Assembly: GCF_011008845.1 (NCBI RefSeq)
Contig: NZ_JAAIWM010000001.1
Coordinates: 248,001 to 312,000 of the forward strand
DNA: 64,000 nt
Source: Bacillus mesophilus
GTDB taxonomy: Bacteria > Bacillota > Bacilli > Bacillales > SA4
Direction of reading: 5' to 3'
Shown: piece by piece, positions 1 through 8,922 of the stretch
How positions within the stretch are numbered: the stretch's first letter is position 1
Layout of the letters: every line of letters starts with the position of its first letter
Notes under the pieces: model-generated
Told to the model about the DNA's origin: nothing
What the model saw: only the letters and a program-made list of their open reading frames with translations
Databases searched by the model: none
Position numbers and translations under genes: made by a program

Positions 1-581
1 TTAATTCCTGCCTCTCTATGATTATCTTCTTCAATGAGATGTTGAATGAATCCTATTTGTTGTCCATATTCAACACTTGCCATGTTGGCAGAATACAAGA
101 GCTTCGCAGCTTGGTCATATGGCAGTTTCTCAAAAAGATATGATCCTCCACCCCATCCCGTTGTAATCCCTAGTCTTCCTTGAACAAATCCAAACTTAGT
201 GTTTGTTCGGGCAATCCTAAAATCACAAGCAGTTGCTAACTCTAGACCACCGCCAATTGCAATACCATTCATCAGAGCAACTGTAGGCTTTTTCAAAGTC
301 ATCAGCTTGAATAGTATTTCTCCCATTTTAGATAGCATAAAATATGCTTCTTCCTCAGTATGTAATTCGTGAAAAACAGATAAGTCCCCACCAGAACAAA
401 AGGCTTGTTCACCTTCACCGGTGATGATCAGTGCTTTAGAAGATATATCAACACTCAACTCCTCAACTATGTTGTTCAATTGATCCATAACATCATAGTC
501 AATCGCGTTTCTTACAGACGGTCTTTGAATCGTTAAGATCACTACTCCACTTTCTGTTTTTTCTACACTAGTTTTTGTCAA
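1..581 (-). CDS. Enoyl-CoA hydratase/isomerase (crotonase) family protein, 3' end beyond window
   Basis: The reading frame stays open to the left edge, so the C-terminus is missing and 193 residues are visible. It starts at a TTG (579-581) preceded by a GGAAAG-type ribosome site; no ATG gives the conserved N-terminus. The crotonase fold shows in AFCSGGDL (about residues 60-67, oxyanion hole) and IAIGGGLELATACDFRIA (about 107-124). Where true hydratases carry PE(I/L) and then PGAGG, this protein has FVQGRLGITTGWGGG, so the usual catalytic glutamate is absent. A decarboxylase-like or other acyl-CoA role is therefore as likely as hydration. It is downstream of rpmF on the same strand but separated by a strong terminator and a repeat remnant. 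Family call firm, substrate unknown. Confidence 0.85.
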   Translation of the reverse strand, partial: MTKTSVEKTESGVVILTIQRPSVRNAIDYDVMDQLNNIVEELSVDISSKALIITGEGEQAFCSGGDLSVFHELHTEEEAYFMLSKMGEILFKLMTLKKPTVALMNGIAIGGGLELATACDFRIARTNTKFGFVQGRLGITTGWGGGSYLFEKLPYDQAAKLLYSANMASVEYGQQIGFIQHLIEEDNHREAGI

Positions 582-620
582 AGGGATCTCTTCTTTCCAA
601 TAAATTTTCTATTTAAAAAT

Positions 621-720
621 AGGCTCTGTTAAACTTTGTTGTTGATTTTCGTTACAGGACACTCGCGTCCTTCCACTACAATCAAGACTTCTAAAAATCA
701 CCATTGTACTTTAACAAATC
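621..720. repeat. Internally deleted palindromic repeat, family A
   Basis: The ends are imperfect inverted repeats: TGTTAAACTTTGTTGTTGAT on the left faces a complementary stretch ending TTTAACAAATC on the right. Between them lies GGACACTCGCGTCCTTCCAC. The left end and the ACTCGCGTCCTTCCACT block recur in the longer element at 39731-40100, so this copy looks like the same family with its middle removed. It sits between the rpmF terminator and the crotonase gene. Similar elements are, from general memory, scattered through Bacillaceae genomes. Confidence 0.6.
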
Positions 721-726
721 TAAAAA

Positions 727-755
727 TAAAAAAACCGTACTAAATTTAGTACGGT
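727..755 (-). terminator. Intrinsic terminator of ylbN-rpmF
   Basis: ACCGTACTAAATTTAGTACGGT (734-755) is a perfect palindrome followed on the minus strand by seven Ts. It ends the rpmF transcript. Confidence 0.92.
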
Positions 756-766
756 CTCGGAGTTTA

Positions 767-940
767 TTATTTGTTTACAACATCTTTCCCTTTGTATGTT
801 CCACACTCTTTACATACACGGTGAGCTAATTTCATCTCACCACAGTTAGGGCAAGCCACCATTCCAGGAATTTCTAACTTGAAATGTGTACGGCGCTTTC
901 TCTTTGCAGTTTTAGATGTTCTTCTAAAAGGTACAGCCAT
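767..940 (-). CDS. rpmF: 50S ribosomal protein L32
   Basis: This is a structural protein of the large ribosomal subunit. The 57-residue product begins [20 protein letters not shown] and carries the C4 zinc-ribbon signature CPNC...CKEC, so it is the zinc-containing form of L32. An in-frame GTG nine bases upstream lies inside the AAGGAGGTG ribosome site and cannot be the start; the ATG at 938-940 sits at the right spacing and matches the family N-terminus. It follows ylbN by 32 bases in the same transcript, the usual Bacillus arrangement. Confidence 0.97.
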   Translation of the reverse strand: MAVPFRRTSKTAKRKRRTHFKLEIPGMVACPNCGEMKLAHRVCKECGTYKGKDVVNK

Positions 941-972
941 TCTTCCCACCTCCTTAAAAAATGAACTATTTC

Positions 973-1485
973 TTACTTATCATCTTTGAAAAATTTTGCT
1001 AATCCCGCTAAACGCGGATCAACCTTTTCTGCTTTTTCCAGTTCGGTTATAACTTGCCAATCCTTACCAGACTGTGGAGCACTTTCTTCTTTATTTGGAT
1101 CTTCTGCAAAAACTTGCATCGGAATTTCAAGAAGTATATTTTGCATGATCACAGAAGTCAAGTCTATAACTTCACCCTCCGGCTCATGAAAATCCTCATC
1201 AACCTGATAATCAGCTGGTTGGAGGAGGAAATGCTCTGTTGTTGTAATGTCAAAAGGAAAATCAACATCTACTAACGTTCTTGAACAAGGTAGCACAAGT
1301 GTCCCTGTAAGTTGCAAATGAAAGGTTGCTTTATCACTACTAACATCTACCTTACCAGTAACATGTACTGGATAGACGTCTCTAATTTCGTGATTGATTC
1401 TTTTCAGTTCGCTTACATCAACCGATTCCTCTATCAAAAGCGGCTTATGTTGATATTTTTTTAACTGATGTACATGCCATTTCAC
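973..1485 (-). CDS. ylbN: DUF177 / YceD family protein YlbN
   Basis: The 170-residue protein belongs to the DUF177 (YceD) family, almost always encoded just before rpmF. The E. coli member is tied to 23S rRNA accumulation, so a role in large-subunit rRNA metabolism is likely but unproven here. The conserved centre is [14 protein letters not shown] (about residues 65-78), followed by a long acidic stretch that includes [12 protein letters not shown]. The start has a GAGGTGATC ribosome site, and a near-perfect sigma-A promoter lies 30-60 bases upstream. First gene of the ylbN-rpmF operon. Confidence 0.93.
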   Translation of the reverse strand: MKWHVHQLKKYQHKPLLIEESVDVSELKRINHEIRDVYPVHVTGKVDVSSDKATFHLQLTGTLVLPCSRTLVDVDFPFDITTTEHFLLQPADYQVDEDFHEPEGEVIDLTSVIMQNILLEIPMQVFAEDPNKEESAPQSGKDWQVITELEKAEKVDPRLAGLAKFFKDDK

Positions 1486-1835
1486 AAATGATCACCTCAA
1501 GGCAACAAAGGTAATTATAGCTTTGTATAATAGAATTGTCAATATTTTTTCTTTACACTATACTTAAAATATAGATTGGCTGTTGAGTTGTCCTAAACTC
1601 CTAAAAAAAGGCGTCTAAATAAGGGTTCAACATTTAATTCTAAACTATATTTAAATAATGAAAAAATATTTTAAGTCATATTTAGCTATTCTTCACACTT
1701 TATCATGTTTTACTTTAATATGCCAATCGCCTTTATTCCTTACTCATTCAATTTGATGAATAGAAGATATATAGGTAAATGTTTGGCTAGAATGATTTTA
1801 CCACAACTTATAACCATATAAAAGGGGAGGCACAT
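1486..1835. other. Intergenic region between ylbN and tmcAL
   Basis: This divergent region holds the ylbN promoter (1514-1542) and, just before 1836, the GGGGAGG ribosome site of tmcAL. The middle is very AT-rich. I see no convincing promoter for tmcAL, no RNA gene and no short open frame with a ribosome site. Confidence 0.6.
1514..1542 (-). promoter_or_regulatory. Sigma-A promoter of ylbN-rpmF
   Basis: On the minus strand a TTGACA (1537-1542) is separated by exactly 17 bases from a TATAAT (1514-1519). Both boxes match consensus and point at ylbN. Confidence 0.88.
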
Positions 1836-3080
1836 ATGAAGGCTGCTGGAGTGATTGTTGAATATAATCCTTTTCATAATGGACATTTATATCATTTACA
1901 ACAAACCCGTAAGGAAACAAAGGCAGATTGTATCGTAGCTGTCATGAGCGGAAACTTTTTACAAAGAGGAGAACCCGCTCTAGTATCTAAATGGACGAGA
2001 ACAAGAATGGCCTTATTAGCGGGAGTTGATTTAGTTATTGAGCTTCCATATGCTTTTGCTACTCAAAAAGCCGAGATCTTTGCTAATGGCGCCATATCAA
2101 TTCTTGAGGCACTTGGAGTTGATGAAGTATGCTTTGGTAGTGAATCAGGTGATATTAATTCTTTTTTACAAACGCTGCAGGTTATGCAAACAAGAGTTGA
2201 TGAGTTTGATACATATGTCCAAGGGTTTGTGAAAGACGGAAATAGTTTCCCTAAATCAGCATCAAAAGCATTTCATGCATTGGAAATTAAGGAAGAAGTA
2301 GTTGATCTAAGTCTTCCAAATAATATTTTAGGATATCACTATGTAAAATCCATTCATGATCAACAGGCTAAAATTATTCCAAAAACGATTACTAGAACCG
2401 GTTCAAACTACCATGATGAGCATTTTCAATCACCTTCCATTGCAAGTGCAACAAGTATCCGAAAGGCGCTCTTCTCCCCTTCAGGAACTTTGGATGAAAT
2501 TAAAGATTACATACCAGAAAGTACATATCATCACTTAGTTAGCGATCAATTAGCGTTTCAACATTTTCGTGATTGGGAGAGCTATTTTCAATTATTAAAA
2601 TATAAGGTACTCTCATCTTCTAGTGCAGAACTAGAATGTATTTATGAAATTGAAGAGGGATTAGAGCATCGGATTATTTCACAAATAAAGAGTGCTGAGA
2701 GCTTTCATGCGTTTATGGAGGGACTTAAAACAAAACGGTATACTTGGACAAGGCTTCAACGTGCATGTACGCATCTTTTGACTAATACCTCTAAAAAGGT
2801 GATGAAAGACGTATTACAAGAAAAGAAAGCCCATTATATAAGATTATTAGGTATGAGTGAAAAGGGTCGTACTTATTTACAAGAAAATAAGAAGAAAGCA
2901 ACACTACCAATCATTTCAAAGCTTTCAGGTTCTACTAATGCACAGCTAGAATTAGATATAAAAGCTTCTCAAATCTATAATATAGTGGCTGATGAACCCA
3001 TTAGATCTAACTTGTTACATTCCGAATACGCTACCCCTCCTATTCAATACGACAGCGTAAAACGTGAGTTTAGTCATTAA
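1836..3080 (+). CDS. tmcAL: tRNA(Met) cytidine acetate ligase TmcAL (YlbM)
   Basis: The family activates acetate with ATP and acetylates cytidine 34 in the anticodon of elongator tRNA(Met), giving ac4C. The 414-residue product has the nucleotidyltransferase signature near its N-terminus (VEYNPFHNGHLYHL, HxGH-like, about residues 8-21) and SGNFLQRGEPALVSKW (about 38-53), typical of YlbM. Length matches the family. The ATG has a GGGGAGG ribosome site. It is transcribed away from ylbN-rpmF, as in B. subtilis. The acetate ligase function is known from the family and inferred here. Confidence 0.94.
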   Translation: MKAAGVIVEYNPFHNGHLYHLQQTRKETKADCIVAVMSGNFLQRGEPALVSKWTRTRMALLAGVDLVIELPYAFATQKAEIFANGAISILEALGVDEVCFGSESGDINSFLQTLQVMQTRVDEFDTYVQGFVKDGNSFPKSASKAFHALEIKEEVVDLSLPNNILGYHYVKSIHDQQAKIIPKTITRTGSNYHDEHFQSPSIASATSIRKALFSPSGTLDEIKDYIPESTYHHLVSDQLAFQHFRDWESYFQLLKYKVLSSSSAELECIYEIEEGLEHRIISQIKSAESFHAFMEGLKTKRYTWTRLQRACTHLLTNTSKKVMKDVLQEKKAHYIRLLGMSEKGRTYLQENKKKATLPIISKLSGSTNAQLELDIKASQIYNIVADEPIRSNLLHSEYATPPIQYDSVKREFSH

Positions 3081-3089
3081 TGCCTACAA

Positions 3090-3240
3090 AAGGTGCAAGC
3101 GCCCCGGCAAATGATGTGACAGGTAAATACGCAACCTCCTGTTGCAACGCCTTCCTGACATGCATCCTCCAGGGCCACAGGCATAGCAAATATTCCTTTA
3201 AAGAGAAAAATGGAGTTCTTTCCTTTTACTCTTCAAGTTT
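3090..3240. repeat. Degenerate palindromic repeat, family B (long form)
   Basis: The stretch starts AGGTGCAAGCGCCCCGG, a decayed form of the GCGGAAGCGCCCTGG arm of family B. It shares CTCCTGTTGCAACGCC and the GCATCCTCCAGG block with the long copy at 6557-6806. An A-rich/T-rich imperfect stem follows (about 3187-3240). The right-hand arm GGGCGCTGGAGCTAGACA is not recognisable, so the copy is truncated. Confidence 0.5.
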
Positions 3241-3266
3241 ATAAAATTCTATCTATCATAAAATAT

Positions 3267-3299
3267 AATAAGGAAGAGCCTCTATGGCCCTTCCTTATT
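3267..3299. terminator. Bidirectional terminator between tmcAL and ylbL
   Basis: AATAAGGAAGAGCC pairs with GGCCCTTCCTTATT around a short loop, with T-rich sequence on both sides. It can end tmcAL on the plus strand and ylbL on the minus strand; the ylbL stop codon lies inside it. Confidence 0.75.
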
Positions 3300-4323
3300 T
3301 TTCATCTAAAGTTTCTAAGAATTCTATAGCGTCCTCTAGCGTATCGATTGGGATAATCTCCATTTCAGTATCTAATTCAGCTGCTGTTTTTACAGCTTCG
3401 TTAAAATTAGAATCTATCGCATTCATTTCATTCGGAGCAAGAAAATAATCAGCTCCTGCTTTATCTGCAGCGACTACCTTATGTTTGATTCCTCCTATCG
3501 GTCCTACAACACCTTCATAATTAATCGTTCCTGTACCGGCTATTTTATAGCCCTTTGTTAGGTCCCCTTCCAAAAGCTGGTTATATATCTCTAAAGTAAA
3601 CATTAAACCCGCTGAAGGACCGCCAACAGTATCAGTATTTATCTTAATCTTTGGCTCTACCTCAATTTCACGGTCTGTTACTAAAGAAATGCCTACCCCG
3701 AATTTTGACGGATCCGTTGGGAATGGGCTAATTTTAACCACTTTATTCAGGACTGTTCCTTCACGTTCAATAGATAACTGAATTTGGTCTCCTTGGGTAA
3801 GGCTCCCCACGTATTCGATAAACTCCTCTGAATTTAGTATGGGTTTACCTTCCACCTCAAAAATTCGATCTCCCACTTCTAGCTTATCTCTTGCATCCAT
3901 TCCTTCAATAACACTCATTACAAATACGCCATTATATTGATAATTTACTTTTTTATTTGCTTTTTCATATGCCACTGCAACAGCAACGTTTTGTGACATA
4001 TCCATCATATGTAGCTGCCTATAAAAGTACTCTTGATCCGTTTCCCCTCTAGACCTCATTTGTTCTGCCGGTATTAAATCATGATAGGGGGCTACTTTTG
4101 CCCAAAGGTAGGTAAGGACATTTACTTTCCCCCTACTTACCCCTACTGTCGTCATCATAAATTTCCCTTCTGAGTCATCCCCACCTTCAACCTCAATGAT
4201 AGGCGGAAGCTCGTACGCATCTCCTGGCATATTTAAATAATAGGGTAGCTTGATAAAATTTAAAAGTAGGATGATCGTACCAGCTATGATAAAAAGGGTG
4301 ATTCTTTTTTGCTTACTCACCAT
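3295..4323 (-). CDS. ylbL: PDZ and Lon-type membrane protease YlbL
   Basis: The product is a membrane-anchored serine protease of about 342 residues. It has one N-terminal membrane segment (TLFIIAGTIILLLNF), a PDZ region (VFVMSVIEGMDARDKLEVGD onward) and a C-terminal Lon-type proteolytic domain. GGPSAGLMFTLE contains the catalytic serine and GPIGGIKHKV the lysine. In B. subtilis YlbL (DdcP) removes the division inhibitor YneA after DNA damage. A TTG 21 bases upstream is in frame, but the ATG at 4321-4323 directly follows AAGGAG, so I take that start; the next codon, GTG, is also possible. It overlaps the end of ylbK by 11 bases, implying translational coupling. Confidence 0.93.
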   Translation of the reverse strand: MVSKQKRITLFIIAGTIILLLNFIKLPYYLNMPGDAYELPPIIEVEGGDDSEGKFMMTTVGVSRGKVNVLTYLWAKVAPYHDLIPAEQMRSRGETDQEYFYRQLHMMDMSQNVAVAVAYEKANKKVNYQYNGVFVMSVIEGMDARDKLEVGDRIFEVEGKPILNSEEFIEYVGSLTQGDQIQLSIEREGTVLNKVVKISPFPTDPSKFGVGISLVTDREIEVEPKIKINTDTVGGPSAGLMFTLEIYNQLLEGDLTKGYKIAGTGTINYEGVVGPIGGIKHKVVAADKAGADYFLAPNEMNAIDSNFNEAVKTAAELDTEMEIIPIDTLEDAIEFLETLDEK

Positions 4324-5104
4324 TTGTCTCCTTCCACTTTTCAATCACTTCTAAAATTGTTGGTAAAAGTAATAATGCTTCCTCTTCCCCCATTTTAATG
4401 ATTTCTTCTATATTGGTAAATGCTCTAGCACTAAAAATTCCAACTTTCGGCTTAATTGTGATGTCTGAATCATTTACCACATATTTCACAAGTTCATCCT
4501 GCATAAGGTCAATGCTTTGCATAATAACATCAAAAATAGATGAAATCTCTTCAACTTTTTTGCCATCATTTACATCAACTGCAATGACGATATCTGCTCC
4601 CATCTCCCTTGCAACAGATACAGGTAACCGATCAATGACTCCACCGTCTACTAATAGCCTGTCATCCTTTTTTTCAGGAACCAAAATTCCAGGAATAGAA
4701 ATGCTAGCTCTGACCGCGTCAGTAACAGAGCCTTCCCGGAAGACCACTCTTTCACCCTTTATTAAATCGGTAGCAACAATCGCTAAAGGAATTTTTAACT
4801 CTTCAATATTTTTGCCTTGTGTAAATACTCTAATCAATTCTTTAACCCGATTACCTGCAATAAAACCCATTTTAGGAACGGTAAAGTCAAGGTAGTATTT
4901 TCTTTTAAACGCAATTGCTAGATTGTATAACCGATCAATGCTATGCCCTGCTCCATAAAAGCTTCCGATTAATGCTCCCATACTACTTCCTGCAATATAA
5001 TCTATAGGGATATTATGGTCCAATAGCACTTTAATCACTCCCAGGTGGGCAAATCCGCGAGCACCTCCAGAGCCGAGTGCTAGACCAATCTTAGGTCGTA
5101 TCAA
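4313..5104 (-). CDS. ylbK: Patatin-like phospholipase family protein YlbK
   Basis: The 263-residue protein has the patatin Ser-Asp dyad layout. GSGGARG near the N-terminus forms the oxyanion loop, AGSSMGAL is the GxSxG nucleophile elbow and VDGGVIDRLPV holds the aspartate. The family hydrolyses acyl lipids; the substrate here is unknown. There is no signal peptide. An in-frame ATG at 5111-5113 abuts the CTGGAG ribosome site too closely, so the TTG at 5102-5104, nine bases from GGAG, is the better start and gives the family-like N-terminus IRPKIGLALGSGGARG. It is upstream of ylbL in one transcript. Confidence 0.92.
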   Translation of the reverse strand: MIRPKIGLALGSGGARGFAHLGVIKVLLDHNIPIDYIAGSSMGALIGSFYGAGHSIDRLYNLAIAFKRKYYLDFTVPKMGFIAGNRVKELIRVFTQGKNIEELKIPLAIVATDLIKGERVVFREGSVTDAVRASISIPGILVPEKKDDRLLVDGGVIDRLPVSVAREMGADIVIAVDVNDGKKVEEISSIFDVIMQSIDLMQDELVKYVVNDSDITIKPKVGIFSARAFTNIEEIIKMGEEEALLLLPTILEVIEKWKETNGE

Positions 5105-5341
5105 GCATATCATCTCCAGTTTATTTTTTCATATCCTATTACTCATCATATACATCAGTTGGAAGTGCCTGTACTTATATCACAGACTTTTGTACATGAA
5201 ATCATATTATTATGGTCTAAATGCGCCCCCTTACAACGTATATTGATACTATTGGTGGACAACTTGATGTCATTTACCACTATTCCTACATTCATACTCA
5301 GCTCATCAATCATTTAGAAGTCTTATATAGGAGGCATAACT

Positions 5342-6556
5342 TTGACATTATCTAGGCTGCAAACAATATTATTAGCTTCATTCATAACATTGATGGCAAT
5401 CTCATTAATTACATTTCCGAAGGCATCATTTGACGCCTCGTTAGATGGTTTAGATATGTGGTGGAGTATTGTGTTCCCTTCCCTACTACCATTTTTTATC
5501 GTATCAGAAATGTTAATTGGATTTGGAGTTGTTAGTTTTTTAGGAGTAATACTTGAACCTATTATGAGACCTTTATTTCGCGTCCCTGGAGTTGGCGGAT
5601 TTGTTTGGGCAATGGGGATGGCCTCTGGGTTTCCGGCTGGAGCCAAGTTTACTGCAAGACTTCGTCAGGAAAAACAGTTAACCGCAATTGAAGCAGAACG
5701 ATTAGTGTCATTTACAAATTCCTCAAATCCTCTGTTTATTTTCGGAGCAGTTGCAGTTGGATTTTTCGGGAATCCTCAAATAGGGATTCTTCTAGCCATT
5801 TCACATTACCTTGGGAATGTTTGCGTTGGTTTTATGATGAGGTTTCATGGCAATTCTGACCAAGAGAGTACCGTAGGTGAAGATAGAAAGGGATTCTCTT
5901 TGATTGAAGCACTTCGAGTTTTACATAGAACAAGATTGGAAGAGAAGCGCCCCTTAGGTAAAATGCTTGGAGATGCTGTTACATCATCAATCCAAACCTT
6001 ATTAATGATTGGCGGCTTTATTATTCTTTTTTCTGTATTAAATCGCTTATTATCGTTAGTCCATTTTACAGATCTTGTTGGTATTTTTCTATCTTTTATC
6101 CTACAAACCTTTCATCTCTCTACAGAGCTCAGCGTACCTTTAATATCAGGACTGTTTGAAATCACACTCGGAAGTGATTTGACTAGTGATGCAAATGCAG
6201 GTTTATTGGAGAAGGTTGTGATTGTCAGCTTTATTCTAGCTTTCTGTGGCTTCTCTGTACAGGCACAGGTTGCAAGTATATTATCAGAGACTGATATTCG
6301 TTTTAAACCTTTTTTTATCGCAAGAATTTTTCACGGCTTTTTTGCTAGTATCTTTGCATTCATTCTGTGGAAACCACTTTATGTTAATTTACAAGCATCT
6401 GGTGAAGGAACAGTTCCAGTCATGAAATGGTTTGAGCATTCAGCATCCTATGGCAATACGTTTTGGACAAATATGATTGATTACGGTCCACTATTTACAC
6501 TACTCTCACTTTGCATTTATATCGTAATTATTGCAAGGAGAGGCGTGGCCCGATAA
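5342..6556 (+). CDS. spoVV: Sporulation membrane protein SpoVV (YlbJ)
   Basis: YlbJ/SpoVV is a multi-spanning protein of nucleoside-recognition/gate type. In B. subtilis it sits in the outer forespore membrane and is needed to move dipicolinic acid from mother cell to forespore. The 404-residue product has about ten hydrophobic segments and the conserved GMASGFPAGAKFTARLRQ loop (about residues 99-116). Translation starts at a TTG seven bases after a perfect AGGAGG (5329-5334). A CATACTCA box at 5293-5300 resembles a sigma-E -10, but the spacing to a -35 is poor. The family-B repeat at 6557-6806 starts immediately after the stop codon. Confidence 0.92.
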   Translation: MTLSRLQTILLASFITLMAISLITFPKASFDASLDGLDMWWSIVFPSLLPFFIVSEMLIGFGVVSFLGVILEPIMRPLFRVPGVGGFVWAMGMASGFPAGAKFTARLRQEKQLTAIEAERLVSFTNSSNPLFIFGAVAVGFFGNPQIGILLAISHYLGNVCVGFMMRFHGNSDQESTVGEDRKGFSLIEALRVLHRTRLEEKRPLGKMLGDAVTSSIQTLLMIGGFIILFSVLNRLLSLVHFTDLVGIFLSFILQTFHLSTELSVPLISGLFEITLGSDLTSDANAGLLEKVVIVSFILAFCGFSVQAQVASILSETDIRFKPFFIARIFHGFFASIFAFILWKPLYVNLQASGEGTVPVMKWFEHSASYGNTFWTNMIDYGPLFTLLSLCIYIVIIARRGVAR

Positions 6557-6806
6557 GGAAAGCGCAAGCGCCCTGGAAGAGGAAGACAGGCTAAGACCCA
6601 ACGTCCTGTTGCAACGCCTGTCTGACCTGCATCCTGCAGGCCTCCGACAAGCAAATGTTCCTTCGAGAAAAAAAGGGTGGTTTTTCCCTTTTATTCTCGA
6701 AGGAACATTTGACCTAGGAAAAAGTAAACTTCCTTTTTCCCTCGAGGTAGGATGAAATTGCAAAGATCATCGCAATTTCATCTTGGCTGGGCGCTGGAGC
6801 TAGACA
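6557..6806. repeat. Long palindromic repeat, family B
   Basis: The outer arms are AGCGCAAGCGCCCTGG on the left and CTGGGCGCTGGAGCTAGACA on the right. Inside are three further hairpins: AAATGTTCCTTCGAGAA with its perfect complement TTCTCGAAGGAACATTT (about 6651-6710); GGAAAAAG with CTTTTTCC (about 6717-6740); and GATGAAATTGC with GCAATTTCATC (about 6751-6783). It also has a GACAGGC...GCCTGTC module at about 6585-6623. It is roughly twice the length of the 125-bp copies at 35000 and 39808. Apparent open frames inside it are by-products of the palindromes. Confidence 0.8.
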
Positions 6807-6844
6807 CAAACCCTAAGTAAAAAATTTTATATTCTTTATCTCGC

Positions 6845-6881
6845 AAAAAAACTGCACCCACATTGTGTGGGATGCAGTTTT

Positions 6882-6884
<3 letters not shown>
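6845..6884 (-). terminator. Terminator of rsmD-coaD
   Basis: AAACTGCACCCACA pairs with TGTGGGATGCAGTTT around a 3-base loop, with A- and T-runs on both sides. It ends the coaD transcript and could also act on plus-strand transcription leaving the repeat. Confidence 0.9.
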
Positions 6885-7947
<1,063 letters not shown>

Positions 7948-8095
7948 TTTATATTCACAACCCTTAGCTTCATCAATTATGTATACATCAAGTATAAACA
8001 ACATTATCCTAACATATTTGACACAAAAGAAAAACAATTGTAAATAAATAGAGACATTATGTATAGGCACATTTCATTTGGTCATACTTAGTAGT

Positions 8096-8260
8096 AACAA
8101 CATCCTTATGCGTGATGTTGTTGCCAACCGCGGAGAAGACTTACGTTTCCCCATAAGTTCTTCCTCCGGTTTCTCCTCTCCCTTTGCCTTCTTACTCTTA
8201 AAAGCTTGCTTTTAAGAAATAGAAGGACCCTGCAGAACGAAAAACTGCAGGGTTTTTTTT
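8096..8260 (+). ncRNA. Candidate structured small RNA ending in an intrinsic terminator
   Basis: On the plus strand four stem-loops follow one another with no gene to explain them. The first is AACAACATC/GATGTTGTT (8096-8122). The second is a 14-16 bp stem with loop CGTTTCCCCA (8128-8169). A CU-rich linker rich in CTCC and CCC follows (8170-8196), then CTTAAAAGC/GCTTTTAAG (8197-8216), then a terminator with eight Ts (8227-8260). C-rich loops facing Shine-Dalgarno sequences are typical of Gram-positive regulatory RNAs. No good promoter is visible upstream (only a CATACT box at 8083). The opposite strand holds a 26-codon open frame with a GGAGG site (8074-8154), so the element could instead be an rsmD leader. 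Confidence 0.42.
8227..8260 (+). terminator. Strong plus-strand intrinsic terminator
   Basis: ACCCTGCAG and CTGCAGGGT form a perfect 9-bp stem around AACGAAAAA, followed by eight Ts. No protein gene on the plus strand precedes it, which is the main argument for a small RNA here. Confidence 0.88.
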
Positions 8261-8261
8261 G

Positions 8262-8461
8262 TGGTAAGTTTTGTAAGAGAGTGTGTGTATATTCTAAGGA
8301 TGAAATGGCTTCCTTCTCCTACCTAATTAAAAGTGTATCGTAACGGATGCAACAATTTATTTAACAGAGTTTTGTGTTAACTTTATAGTACTTACATAAT
8401 ACACTCTAATTGATGTATGATTATTTATGATATGGAATAGATTTAGTATGAAAGGAAGAGA
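8262..8461. other. Region upstream of the 130-residue hypothetical gene
   Basis: This AT-rich stretch ends in the AAAGGAAGAGA ribosome site of the gene at 8462. Several TTG/TAT boxes occur but none pair at 16-18 bases with good matches on both sides. Confidence 0.5.
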
Positions 8462-8854
8462 ATGATGATTCAGCGTTTTATTGAACTAGGTGAGGGATAT
8501 TCAGATATTTATGAGCTGTTAGAGATCGCCACCTCTAATCAACACAGAATCAAACATTTAGTGGCACTGCATACAACAAAAGATGATAAACAGATGACTT
8601 CCTTAGCGGTTGTATTGCATCCAGCGGAAACAGGGAAGTTTCAACCCATTTACATATGTAGAGAAGGAATACCTTTATTTGAGGAAAAGAAAAGTCAACG
8701 CCTGGTTCTTTTTGAAACCCTAAGTAATAGTCTTGAGGTCCCAGTGATTACCTTTAAAATTAAGCCTTCAACTGCATTTGCTGAAAAGGAACTTTATTAT
8801 CAATATGTAATTGGTATTTTAAGATTGCATCACATAATCCCCCCGCTATCTTAA
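8462..8854 (+). CDS. Conserved hypothetical protein between rsmD and ylbG (DUF7147-like)
   Basis: I recognise this as the short Bacillaceae protein commonly found beside ylbG, sometimes labelled methylthioribose kinase without support; it is far too small for that enzyme. The 130-residue product begins MMIQRFIELGEGYSDIYELLE. It contains HLVALHTT and IYICREGIP blocks, is soluble and has no signal peptide, membrane segment or catalytic motif I can name. It has an AAAGGAAGAG ribosome site. It is transcribed convergently with ylbG and shares a hairpin with it. Function unknown. Confidence 0.8.
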   Translation: MMIQRFIELGEGYSDIYELLEIATSNQHRIKHLVALHTTKDDKQMTSLAVVLHPAETGKFQPIYICREGIPLFEEKKSQRLVLFETLSNSLEVPVITFKIKPSTAFAEKELYYQYVIGILRLHHIIPPLS

Positions 8855-8887
8855 GAAAAACGTCTAGGCACTATCAGAAAAACACAC

Positions 8888-8918
8888 AATCGGCCTGCTA
8901 TAGAATAGCAGGCCGATT
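8888..8918. terminator. Bidirectional hairpin between the 130-residue gene and ylbG
   Basis: AATCGGCCTGCTAT pairs perfectly with ATAGCAGGCCGATT around three bases. T-runs are short on both sides, so termination efficiency is uncertain, but the position between two convergent stop codons is typical. Confidence 0.7.
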
Positions 8919-8922
8919 TGTA

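Noticed and set aside
5269-5300. Sigma-E promoter before spoVV
   Set aside because: CATACTCA fits a -10 moderately, but the only -35-like sequence (GTCATTT) is 17 bases away rather than 13-15. Left out as a feature.
6506-6763. 85- and 74-codon open frames on both strands over the spoVV end
   Set aside because: They run through the family-B palindromes, lack ribosome sites, and their composition follows the inverted repeats.
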